Assembly: GCF_034424375.1 (NCBI RefSeq)
Contig: NZ_CP139965.1
Location: forward strand, 4,030,001-4,094,000
DNA length: 64,000 bases
Direction: 5' to 3'
Source: Paraburkholderia kururiensis
GTDB taxonomy: Bacteria; Pseudomonadota; Gammaproteobacteria; Burkholderiales; Burkholderiaceae
In this document: one piece after another, positions 53,165-60,679 of the stretch
Position numbering within the stretch: the stretch's first letter is position 1
How the letters are laid out: the number at the start of each line of letters is the position of its first letter
Translations under genes and position numbers: made by a program
Notes under the pieces: generated by a model
The model's input: the letters and a program-made list of their open reading frames with translations, nothing else
What the model was told of the DNA's origin: nothing
The model's database searches: none

Positions 53165-54472
53165 CTCGGAGCGAGATGCTTCAATCTCGTGTTGTCTCCG
53201 CTTCTTCGCTCCACTTTTACGGTCGCGTCGGCCAATGGGTGCATCAATACCCCAGTAGGCCGACGCCTCGCTCATGCCCATTCGCAAGAGCGCGACATCC
53301 CCCAGTTCGAGAACTTTCTTCGGCTTGCTTGGAGTTACTCCCATGGCAGCCAAGACCTGTCCCGCAACGGCCCTCGCCAATGGCGGCGGAACTGCGTTAC
53401 CGATTTGGCGCGCGCCGTGCCACTTGGTTTCTTGCAGTCGAAACCAATCGGGAAAACCGTGTAGCCGTGCCATTTCACGCACCGTGATACAGCGATTATA
53501 TTTAAAATGAATCGGCCGGGGGCTGGTAAATGCCCCTCGAGCAGAATCGGTTCCCGCGCGAAGAGTGTTCGACACTCCGTTCGGGTGCAATTTGAAGAAA
53601 CGAGACACAGGTTCCACGCTGCCCGGATCGGTTTCCGCAAATCGGCGCCGAGAGATATCTGAATGATCGGTTCTGAGACTTGACGTCAATATAGAGGGAT
53701 CCCATTTTCGCTTATAGCCATAGAACCATCCAGATTCTCCAACGCAGCGCATATCCCTCGCATAAGAGCTAGGCTCCCCCCATTGCTTCGTCACCACTTC
53801 ATCTCTATTGAATAGGGATTTAAAATTTTCAGCATCTGGCAAATCCCCCAGTGCATCCAAACAGGTCGGAGCGGTCGGGAGGATCGTACCATTTCCGCCT
53901 GGAAACACGCTTGTTGCATCCGGATACCGCGGAACCGGCAGGCCTTTCTTTGCACCTAGCAAAAAGAGACGTTGACGATCTTGAGGAACGCCGTAGTTGT
54001 ATGCGTTCAGTACGCGCCATTCTTTTCTTACGTCATAGCCAATTTCGCCAAACTCCGTTATCAGTTCATCGAGAAATTTACGATGCTTGCCAACAGTAAG
54101 ACCCTTGACATTCTCAAAAACAAAATAACTTGCATCAAGCTCGTGGACGATGCGCAAAAAATCTTTAACCAACGAATTTCGAGGATCGTCGAGAATGCGC
54201 TGACCGATAAGGGAAAATCCTTGGCAAGGAGCACCGCCAAACACTACGTCCACTTGGCGATTACCAATGCCCGCGTGCGAGCGAATGCGTTCACCGCTTA
54301 AATCTTTCACCGAGCGAGCAATAACCTTGCAATTAGGGAAATTAAACTTGTGGACGGCAGCGTGCACTGGATCGATCTCAACCGCTGCAACAACATCGAA
54401 TCCAGCCTGCTCAAAGCCTAGGCTGAGACCTCCGGCCCCCGAAAACAGATCAATCCCTATGGGTCTAGTCAT
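53102..54472 (-). CDS. dcm: DNA (cytosine-5)-methyltransferase
   Basis: A 456-residue m5C methyltransferase. Motif I is IDLFSGAGGLSLGFEQAGFD at the N-terminus, motif IV GGAPCQGFS carries the catalytic Cys83, motif VI FVFENVKGL the Glu-Asn-Val, and motif VIII QDRQRLFLLG follows. The C-terminal motifs IX and X (RMARLHGFPDWF and QIGNAVPPPLARAVAGQV) are complete. A roughly 75-residue basic extension follows motif X. It methylates the restriction sites of the adjacent candidate endonuclease and sits downstream of a vsr gene on the same strand. Confidence 0.95.
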   Translation of the reverse strand: MTRPIGIDLFSGAGGLSLGFEQAGFDVVAAVEIDPVHAAVHKFNFPNCKVIARSVKDLSGERIRSHAGIGNRQVDVVFGGAPCQGFSLIGQRILDDPRNSLVKDFLRIVHELDASYFVFENVKGLTVGKHRKFLDELITEFGEIGYDVRKEWRVLNAYNYGVPQDRQRLFLLGAKKGLPVPRYPDATSVFPGGNGTILPTAPTCLDALGDLPDAENFKSLFNRDEVVTKQWGEPSSYARDMRCVGESGWFYGYKRKWDPSILTSSLRTDHSDISRRRFAETDPGSVEPVSRFFKLHPNGVSNTLRAGTDSARGAFTSPRPIHFKYNRCITVREMARLHGFPDWFRLQETKWHGARQIGNAVPPPLARAVAGQVLAAMGVTPSKPKKVLELGDVALLRMGMSEASAYWGIDAPIGRRDRKSGAKKRRQHEIEASRSELLKLVPPDVDDMDLVDVYMR

Positions 54473-54572
54473 CTTCCTTGCTCAGTTTGGAAGTTCGATA
54501 AAACCTGCAATTCTAACTGAATCATTCCTCCAAGCCCGTGCCGAACTGTTACCGGAACCGGCCGGCAAGTCG

Positions 54573-55031
54573 TTAGCGAGCCTTTGCCGCGCCTGATACA
54601 ACGCGTCGCCGTGGCCGTCCCGTCTTGGGAACAAGCTGGATCTCTCGGCTCAACCGACCAAGCGACTCGGGACAAATCTCGCATTGCCAGACGACAAGGA
54701 CGCGCCAGCCAGACTCCTGCAGCTCACGAATCACCCGGTCGTCCCTTTCAGCGTTCGCCTGGATCTTGGAACGCCAGTATTCCTGCCTGCTCTTCGGCAT
54801 ACCGGCCTTTTTGCATCCGGCATGGCCATGCCAAAAGCATCCGTGTACAAATACTACGACTCCACGAGAAGGAAATACCAAGTCTGGCTTTCCCGGCAGA
54901 CTGTGATCGTGGAGCCGATATCTGAGCCCAGCTCCATGCAAAAACGAACGCACGGTCATTTCGGGTTGGGTATCTTTGCTTCGCACGCGAGACATCAGAC
55001 GACTGCGTGCTTCTGGCGCTAAACGGTCCAT
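54573..55031 (-). CDS. vsr: very short patch repair endonuclease (Vsr)
   Basis: A 152-residue mismatch endonuclease that nicks at T:G mismatches left by deamination of 5-methylcytosine, limiting mutation at sites modified by the linked methyltransferase. MSRVRSKDTQPEMTVRSFLH is the typical opening, and GKPDLVFPSRGVVVFVHGCF, then WHGHAGCKKA, contains the catalytic Asp and the zinc-site Cys/His residues. It is 100 bases upstream of dcm on the same strand. Confidence 0.95.
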   Translation of the reverse strand: MDRLAPEARSRLMSRVRSKDTQPEMTVRSFLHGAGLRYRLHDHSLPGKPDLVFPSRGVVVFVHGCFWHGHAGCKKAGMPKSRQEYWRSKIQANAERDDRVIRELQESGWRVLVVWQCEICPESLGRLSREIQLVPKTGRPRRRVVSGAAKAR

Positions 55032-55205
55032 ATCGGTCGGTGTTGACGCGGCTAACTTGCAAATGTACAGGTTCGCTGGAGATCGGTGTATAAGGGCCGC
55101 ACCAGAGAGCGATTGCGCGTACGTACACGCGGCACGCCACAGGCTGGTCTGGGCCGGCGCGTCGTATTGAGCGAGCCCCTATGCTGGAGTTCAACGCACG
55201 CCCCA

Positions 55206-55781
55206 TTAGCTGCGGGGAGAAGCGCAATACCTGTGAACCGTCACACGATTAATATTGAAATCGCAAGCAAGCTGGCTGCGGTTCTCGCCAGCATCGAAAC
55301 GATTCTTTAGCTCGGTTCGTTGCTCTGCAGTGAGCTTAGGTTTGCGGCCTCGATATTTCCCACCTTCCGCGCGGGCGCGGGCTATCCCTTCTCGCTGCCG
55401 CGCCTTCCTGATACTGTTCTCGAACTCGGCAAACGCAGCGAACATGGTCAACGCTAGGCGACCCGCTGGCGTACCCGTGTCGAACTGTTGCTGGAGGATC
55501 ACAAGTCGCACTCCGCGCTCGTGCATCGAGTTGATAGTCGAAAGGACATCAAGCGTACTTCGACCGAGTCGGTCGAGCGCGTAGACGACGAGGGTGTCGC
55601 CATCTCGCAGGTATTTGGCGCATTCGGCCCAACCGGGGCGGCTGTCAGCAGCTGTGCTGCCGCTCGTCGCCTCATCGCGGAACTCTTTCTCGATCATCCA
55701 GCCCGCCGCAATGATGGCCTGCCGCTGATTTTCGACCGCCTGCCCGAAAGTCGATACACGCAGATACGAAATGACGCTCAC
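55206..55781 (-). CDS. serine recombinase (resolvase/invertase family)
   Basis: A 191-residue small serine recombinase. MSVISYLRVSTFGQAVENQR has the catalytic Ser of YxRVS. YALDRLGRSTLDVLSTINSM holds the conserved DRLGRS arginines. The C-terminal end (KPKLTAEQRTELKNRFDAGE..., VTVHRYCA) is a helix-turn-helix. It may resolve or invert DNA within the island, or be a relic of a transposon; no crossover site was found. Its start overlaps the stop of the gene at 55778 by 4 bases (ATGA). Confidence 0.92.
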   Translation of the reverse strand: MSVISYLRVSTFGQAVENQRQAIIAAGWMIEKEFRDEATSGSTAADSRPGWAECAKYLRDGDTLVVYALDRLGRSTLDVLSTINSMHERGVRLVILQQQFDTGTPAGRLALTMFAAFAEFENSIRKARQREGIARARAEGGKYRGRKPKLTAEQRTELKNRFDAGENRSQLACDFNINRVTVHRYCASPRS

Positions 55782-56176
55782 GGCTCCCCGCCCTCCCGCG
55801 CAACGTAGTCGGCGCCAGGCAGGAGATAATCAATCCCCCGCCCGTAGGCATATGAAAGCTCCTCGCACAGCTCGACCTGTGATCGACCCAGCGCTACGGC
55901 ATGCATGACACGAAGATGCCCGTCGGTGATCTGCTGAGTCGACTGAGAGTGCAATGGCCCGATGGAGGCCAATCCGTCATGGAGGATCTGCAACGCCATT
56001 TCGGCCACCTTCGCCGCGTTAAACAGTAGGTTGGAATCGGCTTCGACGCAGTCGGGTTCGCAGGGCGGCTTGTGCAGCAGTAGCGTTATGCCCGAAAAGA
56101 ACTCGCAAAGCGGACCACGCATCATCTGCCCGGCCCCCGTCACGGCAAGCAAAGTAGGAAATCGACCGGTGGTCAC
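55778..56176 (-). CDS. unknown protein coupled to the serine recombinase
   Basis: A 132-residue protein of no recognised family. It begins MTTGRFPTLLAVTGAGQMMR and has helical stretches (LFNAAKVAEMALQILHDGLA, then HLRVMHAVALGRSQVELCEE). It overlaps the start of the recombinase gene by 4 bases, so the two are translationally coupled, and it may be a recombination accessory or regulator. It lies just downstream of a hairpin terminator for the minus strand. Confidence 0.6.
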   Translation of the reverse strand: MTTGRFPTLLAVTGAGQMMRGPLCEFFSGITLLLHKPPCEPDCVEADSNLLFNAAKVAEMALQILHDGLASIGPLHSQSTQQITDGHLRVMHAVALGRSQVELCEELSYAYGRGIDYLLPGADYVAREGGEP

Positions 56177-56198
56177 GAATGCCTCCTTGAAATGTAAA

Positions 56199-56223
56199 AA
56201 GCCAAGGCGAGATGCCTTGGCTT
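56199..56223 (-). terminator. rho-independent terminator
   Basis: AAGCCAAGGC and GCCTTGGCTT form a 10-bp stem with a 5-base loop. On the minus strand the last arm runs into TTTTT. It lies 22 bases upstream of the gene starting at 56176, so it would stop transcripts coming from the VOC gene side. The rest of 56177-56521 shows no gene. Confidence 0.72.
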
Positions 56224-56521
56224 CAGTTTCGTTGATCTGAGTTGGCGAAGCGACGCTTTGCGCCTCGGGATTACGTCAAGTGGAAAGTTTCTCGTAGCCG
56301 AACCCCGTTAATGGAGATAGGTTGTGGTCGTGTGCTGGTTTGTAACGAATCCGTTTAGTAAACATGCCTTGCAACCTGTGGCCAGGTTAGTAGTTGATGT
56401 CGTTCAGCGTGTCGCTTTCGCCACCGATAAGCCGTGTGTTGAGTGCGCCACAGTCGGATTGCGTGCCACGAACGTCTGACATGGAGCATGGCCCGGTCTC
56501 GCCAGTCCAGTCGATCAAGGC

Positions 56522-56890
56522 TCAGGCCTCGTTGTGGCAAACCACTTCGATGTTGTTTCCATCGGGGCCAGTGATACAAGCGGCATAGTGGTTCGCGTGG
56601 TGGTGACGCAAACCTGGCGCGCCATTGTCCTTGCCCCCCGCTGCGAGGGCTGCTCGATAGAAAGCTTCGACTTGCTGGCGGCTTTCGGCCGTGAACACCA
56701 AGTGAAGACGTGCCGGCGTCTGCCCGGTCTGGTACAGGCGCAATGAAACCTTACCCTCCGGGCGAAGCTCGAGACCATACGTTGCCGGATCGTCCGAGAC
56801 AACCGCGACACCTAGCGGTTCGAGTGCCTTCAGGAAGAATGCTCTGCTCGCTGCATAGCCGCTGATTCTGAATTTGACGTGGTCGGACAT
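56522..56890 (-). CDS. VOC family (glyoxalase/bleomycin-resistance-like) protein
   Basis: A 122-residue single-domain vicinal-oxygen-chelate protein. Features include the N-terminal HVKFRISGYAASRAFFLKAL (first metal His region), LHLVFTAESRQQVEAFYRAA in the middle and CITGPDGNNIEVVCH at the end with the terminal metal-binding Glu. The substrate is unknown; relatives include glyoxalases and antibiotic-binding proteins. It carries no start or context clue that would narrow this. Confidence 0.85.
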   Translation of the reverse strand: MSDHVKFRISGYAASRAFFLKALEPLGVAVVSDDPATYGLELRPEGKVSLRLYQTGQTPARLHLVFTAESRQQVEAFYRAALAAGGKDNGAPGLRHHHANHYAACITGPDGNNIEVVCHNEA

Positions 56891-56975
56891 GAGTTTCCCT
56901 GAAGTGTTGGGCGTGCGCGAGGAATAACGTGGATTGGACGCGATGTCGCCTCACCCACCGGTGGCAGTTGGCATA

Positions 56976-57089
56976 TGAGATCAGCGCTGTGCATACGCTG
57001 CTGGGCACGCAGACGTGATCAACACGATGATCTACGCGCACATGCTGAAGGTTGACGGCGGCGTGTCCGGCCCCCTGGATTCGTCGCGT
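56976..57089 (+). pseudogene. remnant of an integron-type integrase C-terminus
   Basis: The frame from 57012 reads DVINTMIYAHMLKVDGGVSG followed by PLDSS, which matches the C-terminal catalytic-Tyr region of integron/XerD-type integrases (DV.TTMIYTHVLK...G..SPLD). Just upstream, in a different frame, HTLLGTQ corresponds to the LLGHS part. A frameshift separates the two and the rest of the gene is gone. Confidence 0.6.
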
Positions 57090-57183
57090 CGGATGAGGCA
57101 ACGGCAAAGCAAACCGTGGTGAGAAGCCGCGATTCGGCCGCTTCGCAAATTCGAAACCGGTCGACTGAGATCATCAAACTTCG

Positions 57184-57711
57184 TCACCACCACTGCCGCC
57201 GTTTGAGCACAGCCTTCCGGTAGTAATCGACGTTCGCACACTGCCTGAACATGACGGCCGAGACGATCCACAGGAAGTTATCCACAGGCATGTTCAGCAC
57301 GTCACCTGCCACGACGAGAATTGCATCGATGACGAGCGCCAGGAGCGACAGCGTGATGGCCTTACGCCACATGCCGAGATACACGTAATAGAACGGCCCG
57401 AACACGAACGCCCACAGGTTCGACGTAATCAGCCGCTTCTCCCTGTGTGTCAGTTCTTTGGCGTTCGGCCAGCGCCACCAGCGGACACCCTCGCCACCAG
57501 CCTTCTCGATCGCGGCAAAGCGTTGCCGCCACTTTTCCGGCAATTCGGCGAAGTCGCTCACAGTGGACGCTCGCGAAGGCGTGAGCGTTGAGTGCGTCGT
57601 ATCGGACGCTATTGCCCGCGACGCTGCGCAGAACGTGATCGCTTTACCGCATCCAGCACAGAAAAGCGCGCGTTCTAACAACGGTGTACCGCACTGCTCG
57701 CAGAACGCCAT
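57184..57711 (-). CDS. DUF2628 membrane protein with N-terminal zinc ribbon
   Basis: A 175-residue protein. The N-terminus MAFCEQCGTPLLERALFCAG, then CGKAITFC, is a zinc-ribbon (CxxC...CxxC). Residues about 90 to 155 are the DUF2628 region: LTHREKRLITSNLWAFVFGP with FYYVYLGMWRKAITLSLLAL, giving two or three membrane segments. The role of DUF2628 proteins is unknown. The short GTG/ATG choice is fixed by the ribbon, which starts at the ATG. Confidence 0.85.
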   Translation of the reverse strand: MAFCEQCGTPLLERALFCAGCGKAITFCAASRAIASDTTHSTLTPSRASTVSDFAELPEKWRQRFAAIEKAGGEGVRWWRWPNAKELTHREKRLITSNLWAFVFGPFYYVYLGMWRKAITLSLLALVIDAILVVAGDVLNMPVDNFLWIVSAVMFRQCANVDYYRKAVLKRRQWW

Positions 57712-57889
57712 AGCGTTGCCTCCATAGGTATCGACGCGCCGTCAATCGACGACGCACCGTAAATCGAATGGTCATAGCCTGGAAAGCTCGCCGCTGCAGG
57801 GCACGGCGCAAGGCAGCATGCCGTGCGGGGCTTCCACTCCCGTAGCCTGGCGGAGCGGGAGACGGAACCTGCTCGCCGTACCTCCCTGC

Positions 57890-58375
57890 CTAGTCCTTTT
57901 TGATCGCCAGCAACCGGCTGCTGACGAGGGTCGGTTTCCGACCGGTGAGCTTGTAGACAAGCTGGGTCAGATGGCTCGGGAAGTTCGGCGGATCTTCCTG
58001 CCCGACTTCAAGGCTTTTGACGAGGATCCTGTCGCCGTCGAACCCGATCGATTCGATGAAATTCGGTGACGGGATCACCTGGCTGGCGCCGCCATCGGCG
58101 AAGAACACCCACAGCCAGGTTCGCGGAGCCTGGCCGCCCGCGCAGCCGTTGGCCCCAGCCGATATGATCGTTACCGGCCCGGTACCGGCGAGATTCCCCG
58201 GGTACGCTGTTGTGCCCACGCCGTCGCCCGTGTCGCCATCACACTCCTTCACGGCGGCACGCTCGACCTGCTTTTCATAACGGGCGACCTCAATCTTGCC
58301 GGCCGCGTAGCAAGGCATAACCGCAAAGACCACTACCGATGCTGCAATGGCAATAGCAGATGTTGTCAGCTTCAT
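57890..58375 (-). CDS. exported protein of unknown function
   Basis: A 161-residue protein beginning MKLTTSAIAIAASVVVFAVM, a signal peptide ending near CYAA. The mature part contains KECDGDTGDGVG and ISAGANGCAGGQAPRTWLWV, with two cysteines that could pair in the periplasm, and ends in a basic tail. It is the second gene of an operon, 10 bases after the one ending at 58386. ATG at 58375 marks the start of the signal peptide. Confidence 0.68.
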   Translation of the reverse strand: MKLTTSAIAIAASVVVFAVMPCYAAGKIEVARYEKQVERAAVKECDGDTGDGVGTTAYPGNLAGTGPVTIISAGANGCAGGQAPRTWLWVFFADGGASQVIPSPNFIESIGFDGDRILVKSLEVGQEDPPNFPSHLTQLVYKLTGRKPTLVSSRLLAIKKD

Positions 58376-58385
58376 TTTTTGCGCC

Positions 58386-58826
58386 TCAGCCGAGTAGCAT
58401 GGCGTCGTTGGTGTACTTCCTGATGCGCTCGACACGTGCGGCAAAGTAAGCACGCGTGTCGTCATCGCTCGCCGTGATCCCGTAGCGCCGCAGAACTTCG
58501 TTCATGCGATTTGCCGCCGTCGCGTCCACGAAGCGCGAATCACGCGGGAAGCCCTCGGCGCCCGCCATTTCCGAGTCGATGAAGATGCCGCTGATGTCGA
58601 GCGCAATGCAGAACTCGACGCTCCGGCCGAATGCCTTCTGACCTTGGCGCAAGCGCCCATAACACTGGGTAACCGCCGAATAGATCCCCGTTACCCCGCC
58701 CTGCCTGTAAGTCTTGACTGCCTTCTGCGCTGCCGCCATCAGGTTGATGTCCTGATCGGAGAGGTTCTGCGCACTGGCGATAGATGCTGACGCGGCCAGC
58801 ACTGCCGCGAGAAAAGCCCGTTTCAT
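58386..58826 (-). CDS. exported protein of unknown function
   Basis: A 146-residue protein beginning MKRAFLAAVLAASASIASAQ with signal cleavage after ASA. The mature part is helical (DQDINLMAAAQKAVKTYRQG, then TAANRMNEVLRRYG) with two cysteines (TQCYGR, EFCIALD). No family recognised. It is the first gene of a two-gene minus-strand operon, divergent from an XRE regulator across a large dyad, so the regulator probably controls it. Confidence 0.68.
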   Translation of the reverse strand: MKRAFLAAVLAASASIASAQNLSDQDINLMAAAQKAVKTYRQGGVTGIYSAVTQCYGRLRQGQKAFGRSVEFCIALDISGIFIDSEMAGAEGFPRDSRFVDATAANRMNEVLRRYGITASDDDTRAYFAARVERIRKYTNDAMLLG

Positions 58827-58853
58827 TGGAATACCCCCGAAATATAGAAATAA

Positions 58854-58905
58854 CACTTTGAGTTTGGTTATCGGGCGTACTTTACCCGAAACCAAACTTA
58901 AAGTG
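58854..58905. promoter_or_regulatory. large dyad, probable operator of the XRE regulator
   Basis: CACTTTGAGTTTGGTT at 58854-58869 and AACCAAACTTAAAGTG at 58890-58905 are inverted repeats matching at 15 of 16 positions. Inside them, TCGGG and CCCGA add a second short dyad. The structure lies between the divergent exported-protein operon and the XRE gene, as expected for an autoregulated control region. Confidence 0.7.
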
Positions 58906-58942
58906 TGTGGTTTTAAGCGGTAGGCGCCGGAACACTTCCGGC

Positions 58943-59221
58943 ATGCCCAACCAAACTCAAAAGCTGGATGTTCGAGTCCTGTTCGCCGCCAACATGCGCC
59001 GCATCCGCAAGGCGAAAGAACTGACCCAGGAGAAGGTGGCCGAGGCGGCCGAACTGCATCCGAACTACATCAGTTCCGTCGAGCGCGGTGAACGCAACAT
59101 TTCCATCTGCAACATCGACCGCATCGCGAGGGCACTGGGAGTGACGATGGCCGAGCTTGTCGCCGAACCGGCGCCCGACACCGGGGCAGAATCCGGCGAT
59201 ACGTCGGTGAAGGCACCTTAG
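58943..59221 (+). CDS. XRE-family transcriptional regulator
   Basis: A 92-residue regulator. Residues about 15 to 72 are a Cro/C1-type helix-turn-helix: NMRRIRKAKELTQEKVAEAA, then LHPNYISSVERGERNISICN and IDRIARALGV. The tail is short and acidic. ATG at 58943 is chosen over one at 58907 because the domain then starts at the N-terminus. It is divergent from two exported-protein genes across a long dyad, and its 3' half overlaps, on the other strand, the C-terminus of the gene at 59070. Confidence 0.85.
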   Translation: MPNQTQKLDVRVLFAANMRRIRKAKELTQEKVAEAAELHPNYISSVERGERNISICNIDRIARALGVTMAELVAEPAPDTGAESGDTSVKAP

Positions 59222-59711
59222 GCCGCGCTTCGCCCAGGACACGAATGCCGAGGTACCACTGGATCGCGGGCAGACAGGTTCGCACGTAGTCGTGCGGCTC
59301 GATCCAGTACGCCGGATCGATTACGTACGTCACGGTGACCTTCGGGTCGTGGCCGGCGCGGGCGCGATGGAAAAGGACATGCCGGCCGAGGTTGGTGCGC
59401 TCATCGTAGTCGACAAGCGCAATGGCCAGATCGGGTATGTCAGCAAGCGTCGTCGGCTCTTCATACATGCCTGTTTCGTACCCGAAGTGCCCGAGCAGCT
59501 TCGCAATCAGTTCGCCGGTAATCCAGTACGGGCCATGCGCAGGGTGATGAAACCGCCCGATGGCGACGTTGCGCACAGCATCGAGCGTGGTGCCGCAGAT
59601 CATGGCAATCACCGCGAAAGAACAGTCGAAGTCGCCGCTTTGCTCCACCCGACTGAACGCCGGCGCGAAACCGGCACCGATCATGGTGACGGTAGTGGGA
59701 ATGGCCGGCAT
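59070..59711 (-). CDS. C39-peptidase-like protein (Cys-His-Asp intact)
   Basis: A 213-residue protein. The first 140 residues align without gaps with the 169-aa protein at 60170-60679. Cys30 (SGDFDCSFAVIAMICG), His111 (LGRHVLFHR) and Asp132 (TYVIDPAYW) give a papain/C39-like Cys-His-Asp arrangement. Beyond residue about 163 the homology ends and the frame runs on for 50 Arg/Cys/Pro-rich residues antisense to the XRE gene, probably because the original stop was lost. Without a signal peptide it would act in the cytoplasm; the function is unknown. Confidence 0.62.
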   Translation of the reverse strand: MPAIPTTVTMIGAGFAPAFSRVEQSGDFDCSFAVIAMICGTTLDAVRNVAIGRFHHPAHGPYWITGELIAKLLGHFGYETGMYEEPTTLADIPDLAIALVDYDERTNLGRHVLFHRARAGHDPKVTVTYVIDPAYWIEPHDYVRTCLPAIQWYLGIRVLGEARPKVPSPTYRRILPRCRAPVRRQARPSSLPVPSRCGRCCRWKCCVHRARRN

Positions 59712-59714
59712 GGA

Positions 59715-60047
59715 TCAATACTCCGACGGGAACAGCAGGGTCGTCACCGAACGGTCCGCTTCGGAGATGATCCACACGCGCCTGCCCGCAACTTCGTACG
59801 ACGACAGGACGCGCGCACCACACTTCACGGCCTGCTCGTTGGCGAGCGCGTCTTCGGGCGGCACGTCGCCCCAGTCGCCGCGCACATGGCGTCGCAGATA
59901 GGGATCGGCCTGAATGCCGTGGCGTTCGAGGTGTTTCAGTACGCCTCGCGTCGCGACGATCCGGCCCACCGCGAAGAGCGGCGCCGGCGGTTGCAGCGAA
60001 CGGCATGGAACGGGTTCGGGTCCTGCGGTCGCATCTTCGATACTCAT
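59715..60047 (-). CDS. conserved hypothetical protein of mobile elements
   Basis: A 110-residue protein starting MSIEDATAGPEPVPCRSLQP. It contains GRIVATRGVLKHLERHGIQA, then YLRRHVRGDWGDVPPEDALA and WIISEADRSVTTLLFPSEY. I recall near-identical short proteins on plasmids and integrative elements, sometimes misnamed as restriction subunits; no activity is known. AAGGAG precedes the ATG at 60047. It ends 4 bases before the start of the C39-like gene, so these are probably cotranslated. Confidence 0.72.
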   Translation of the reverse strand: MSIEDATAGPEPVPCRSLQPPAPLFAVGRIVATRGVLKHLERHGIQADPYLRRHVRGDWGDVPPEDALANEQAVKCGARVLSSYEVAGRRVWIISEADRSVTTLLFPSEY

Positions 60048-60102
60048 CAAAATCTCCTTGAGTACGGGTCACCGGAACGGCCGGCGGCCCGTAAACGCGA
60101 AA

Positions 60103-60127
60103 GGGCCAGTGCTGCTGGCACTGGCCC
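60103..60127 (-). terminator. rho-independent terminator
   Basis: GGGCCAGTGC and GCACTGGCCC form a 10-bp stem with a 5-base loop. On the minus strand it is followed by TTTCGCGTTT. It lies 43 bases beyond the stop of the 60170 gene and would end its transcript before the next gene at 60047. Confidence 0.65.
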
Positions 60128-60169
60128 CTGACGCTGGCACGTCGAAAAACTTCGGCTCCGGTGGCAGGA

Positions 60170-60679
60170 TTACTTGCCCGCCGCTCCCTTGCCGCCCATG
60201 GGATGGATGCCGATCACCCAGTGACCGGCGATGGACTTGAAGTTGGTGCGGACGCGGTCGGCGGGTTTGCACCACGGCGCCGGATCCAGCGCGTACTCGA
60301 TTGATGTCCCCGGGGCATGCGAGGCCTTGCCGCGATGAAAAAGGATGTGTCGCCCCATCTCCATATCGTCGTTGTAGTCCACGAGAATCAGCGCGACGTC
60401 GGGAATATCGGATACGCGGGAAACCTCCTTGTAGACGGTCGCGACAAAGCCCAGCTGCGCCAGGAGTGCCGCGATATGACTCTCCCCGAGGTAGTACGGC
60501 CCTCGCGCCGGATGTTTCGTCTTGGCGATGGCGATATCCTTCACCTCCTCGATCTTCTTGCCCGAGAGCATCGCGGCGCATGCGAACACATCGTCGAAAT
60601 CGCTGGTCTGCGCCACGAACGGAAATGCGGGCGTGAAGGTCGTCGGGGTGCTCTCGACTCCGGTTGGAAGGACAGGCAT
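60170..60679 (-). CDS. C39-peptidase-like paralog without the cysteine
   Basis: A 169-residue paralog of the protein at 59070, aligned without gaps over the first 140 residues. Position 30, Cys in the other copy, is Asp here (TSDFDDVFACAAMLSG); the nearest Cys is at 34. His111 (MGRHILFHR) and Asp132 (YALDPAPW) are kept. If the other copy is a cysteine peptidase, this one should be inactive and may bind or inhibit. The end GGKGAAGK is clean and confirms the natural family length. Confidence 0.65.
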   Translation of the reverse strand: MPVLPTGVESTPTTFTPAFPFVAQTSDFDDVFACAAMLSGKKIEEVKDIAIAKTKHPARGPYYLGESHIAALLAQLGFVATVYKEVSRVSDIPDVALILVDYNDDMEMGRHILFHRGKASHAPGTSIEYALDPAPWCKPADRVRTNFKSIAGHWVIGIHPMGGKGAAGK

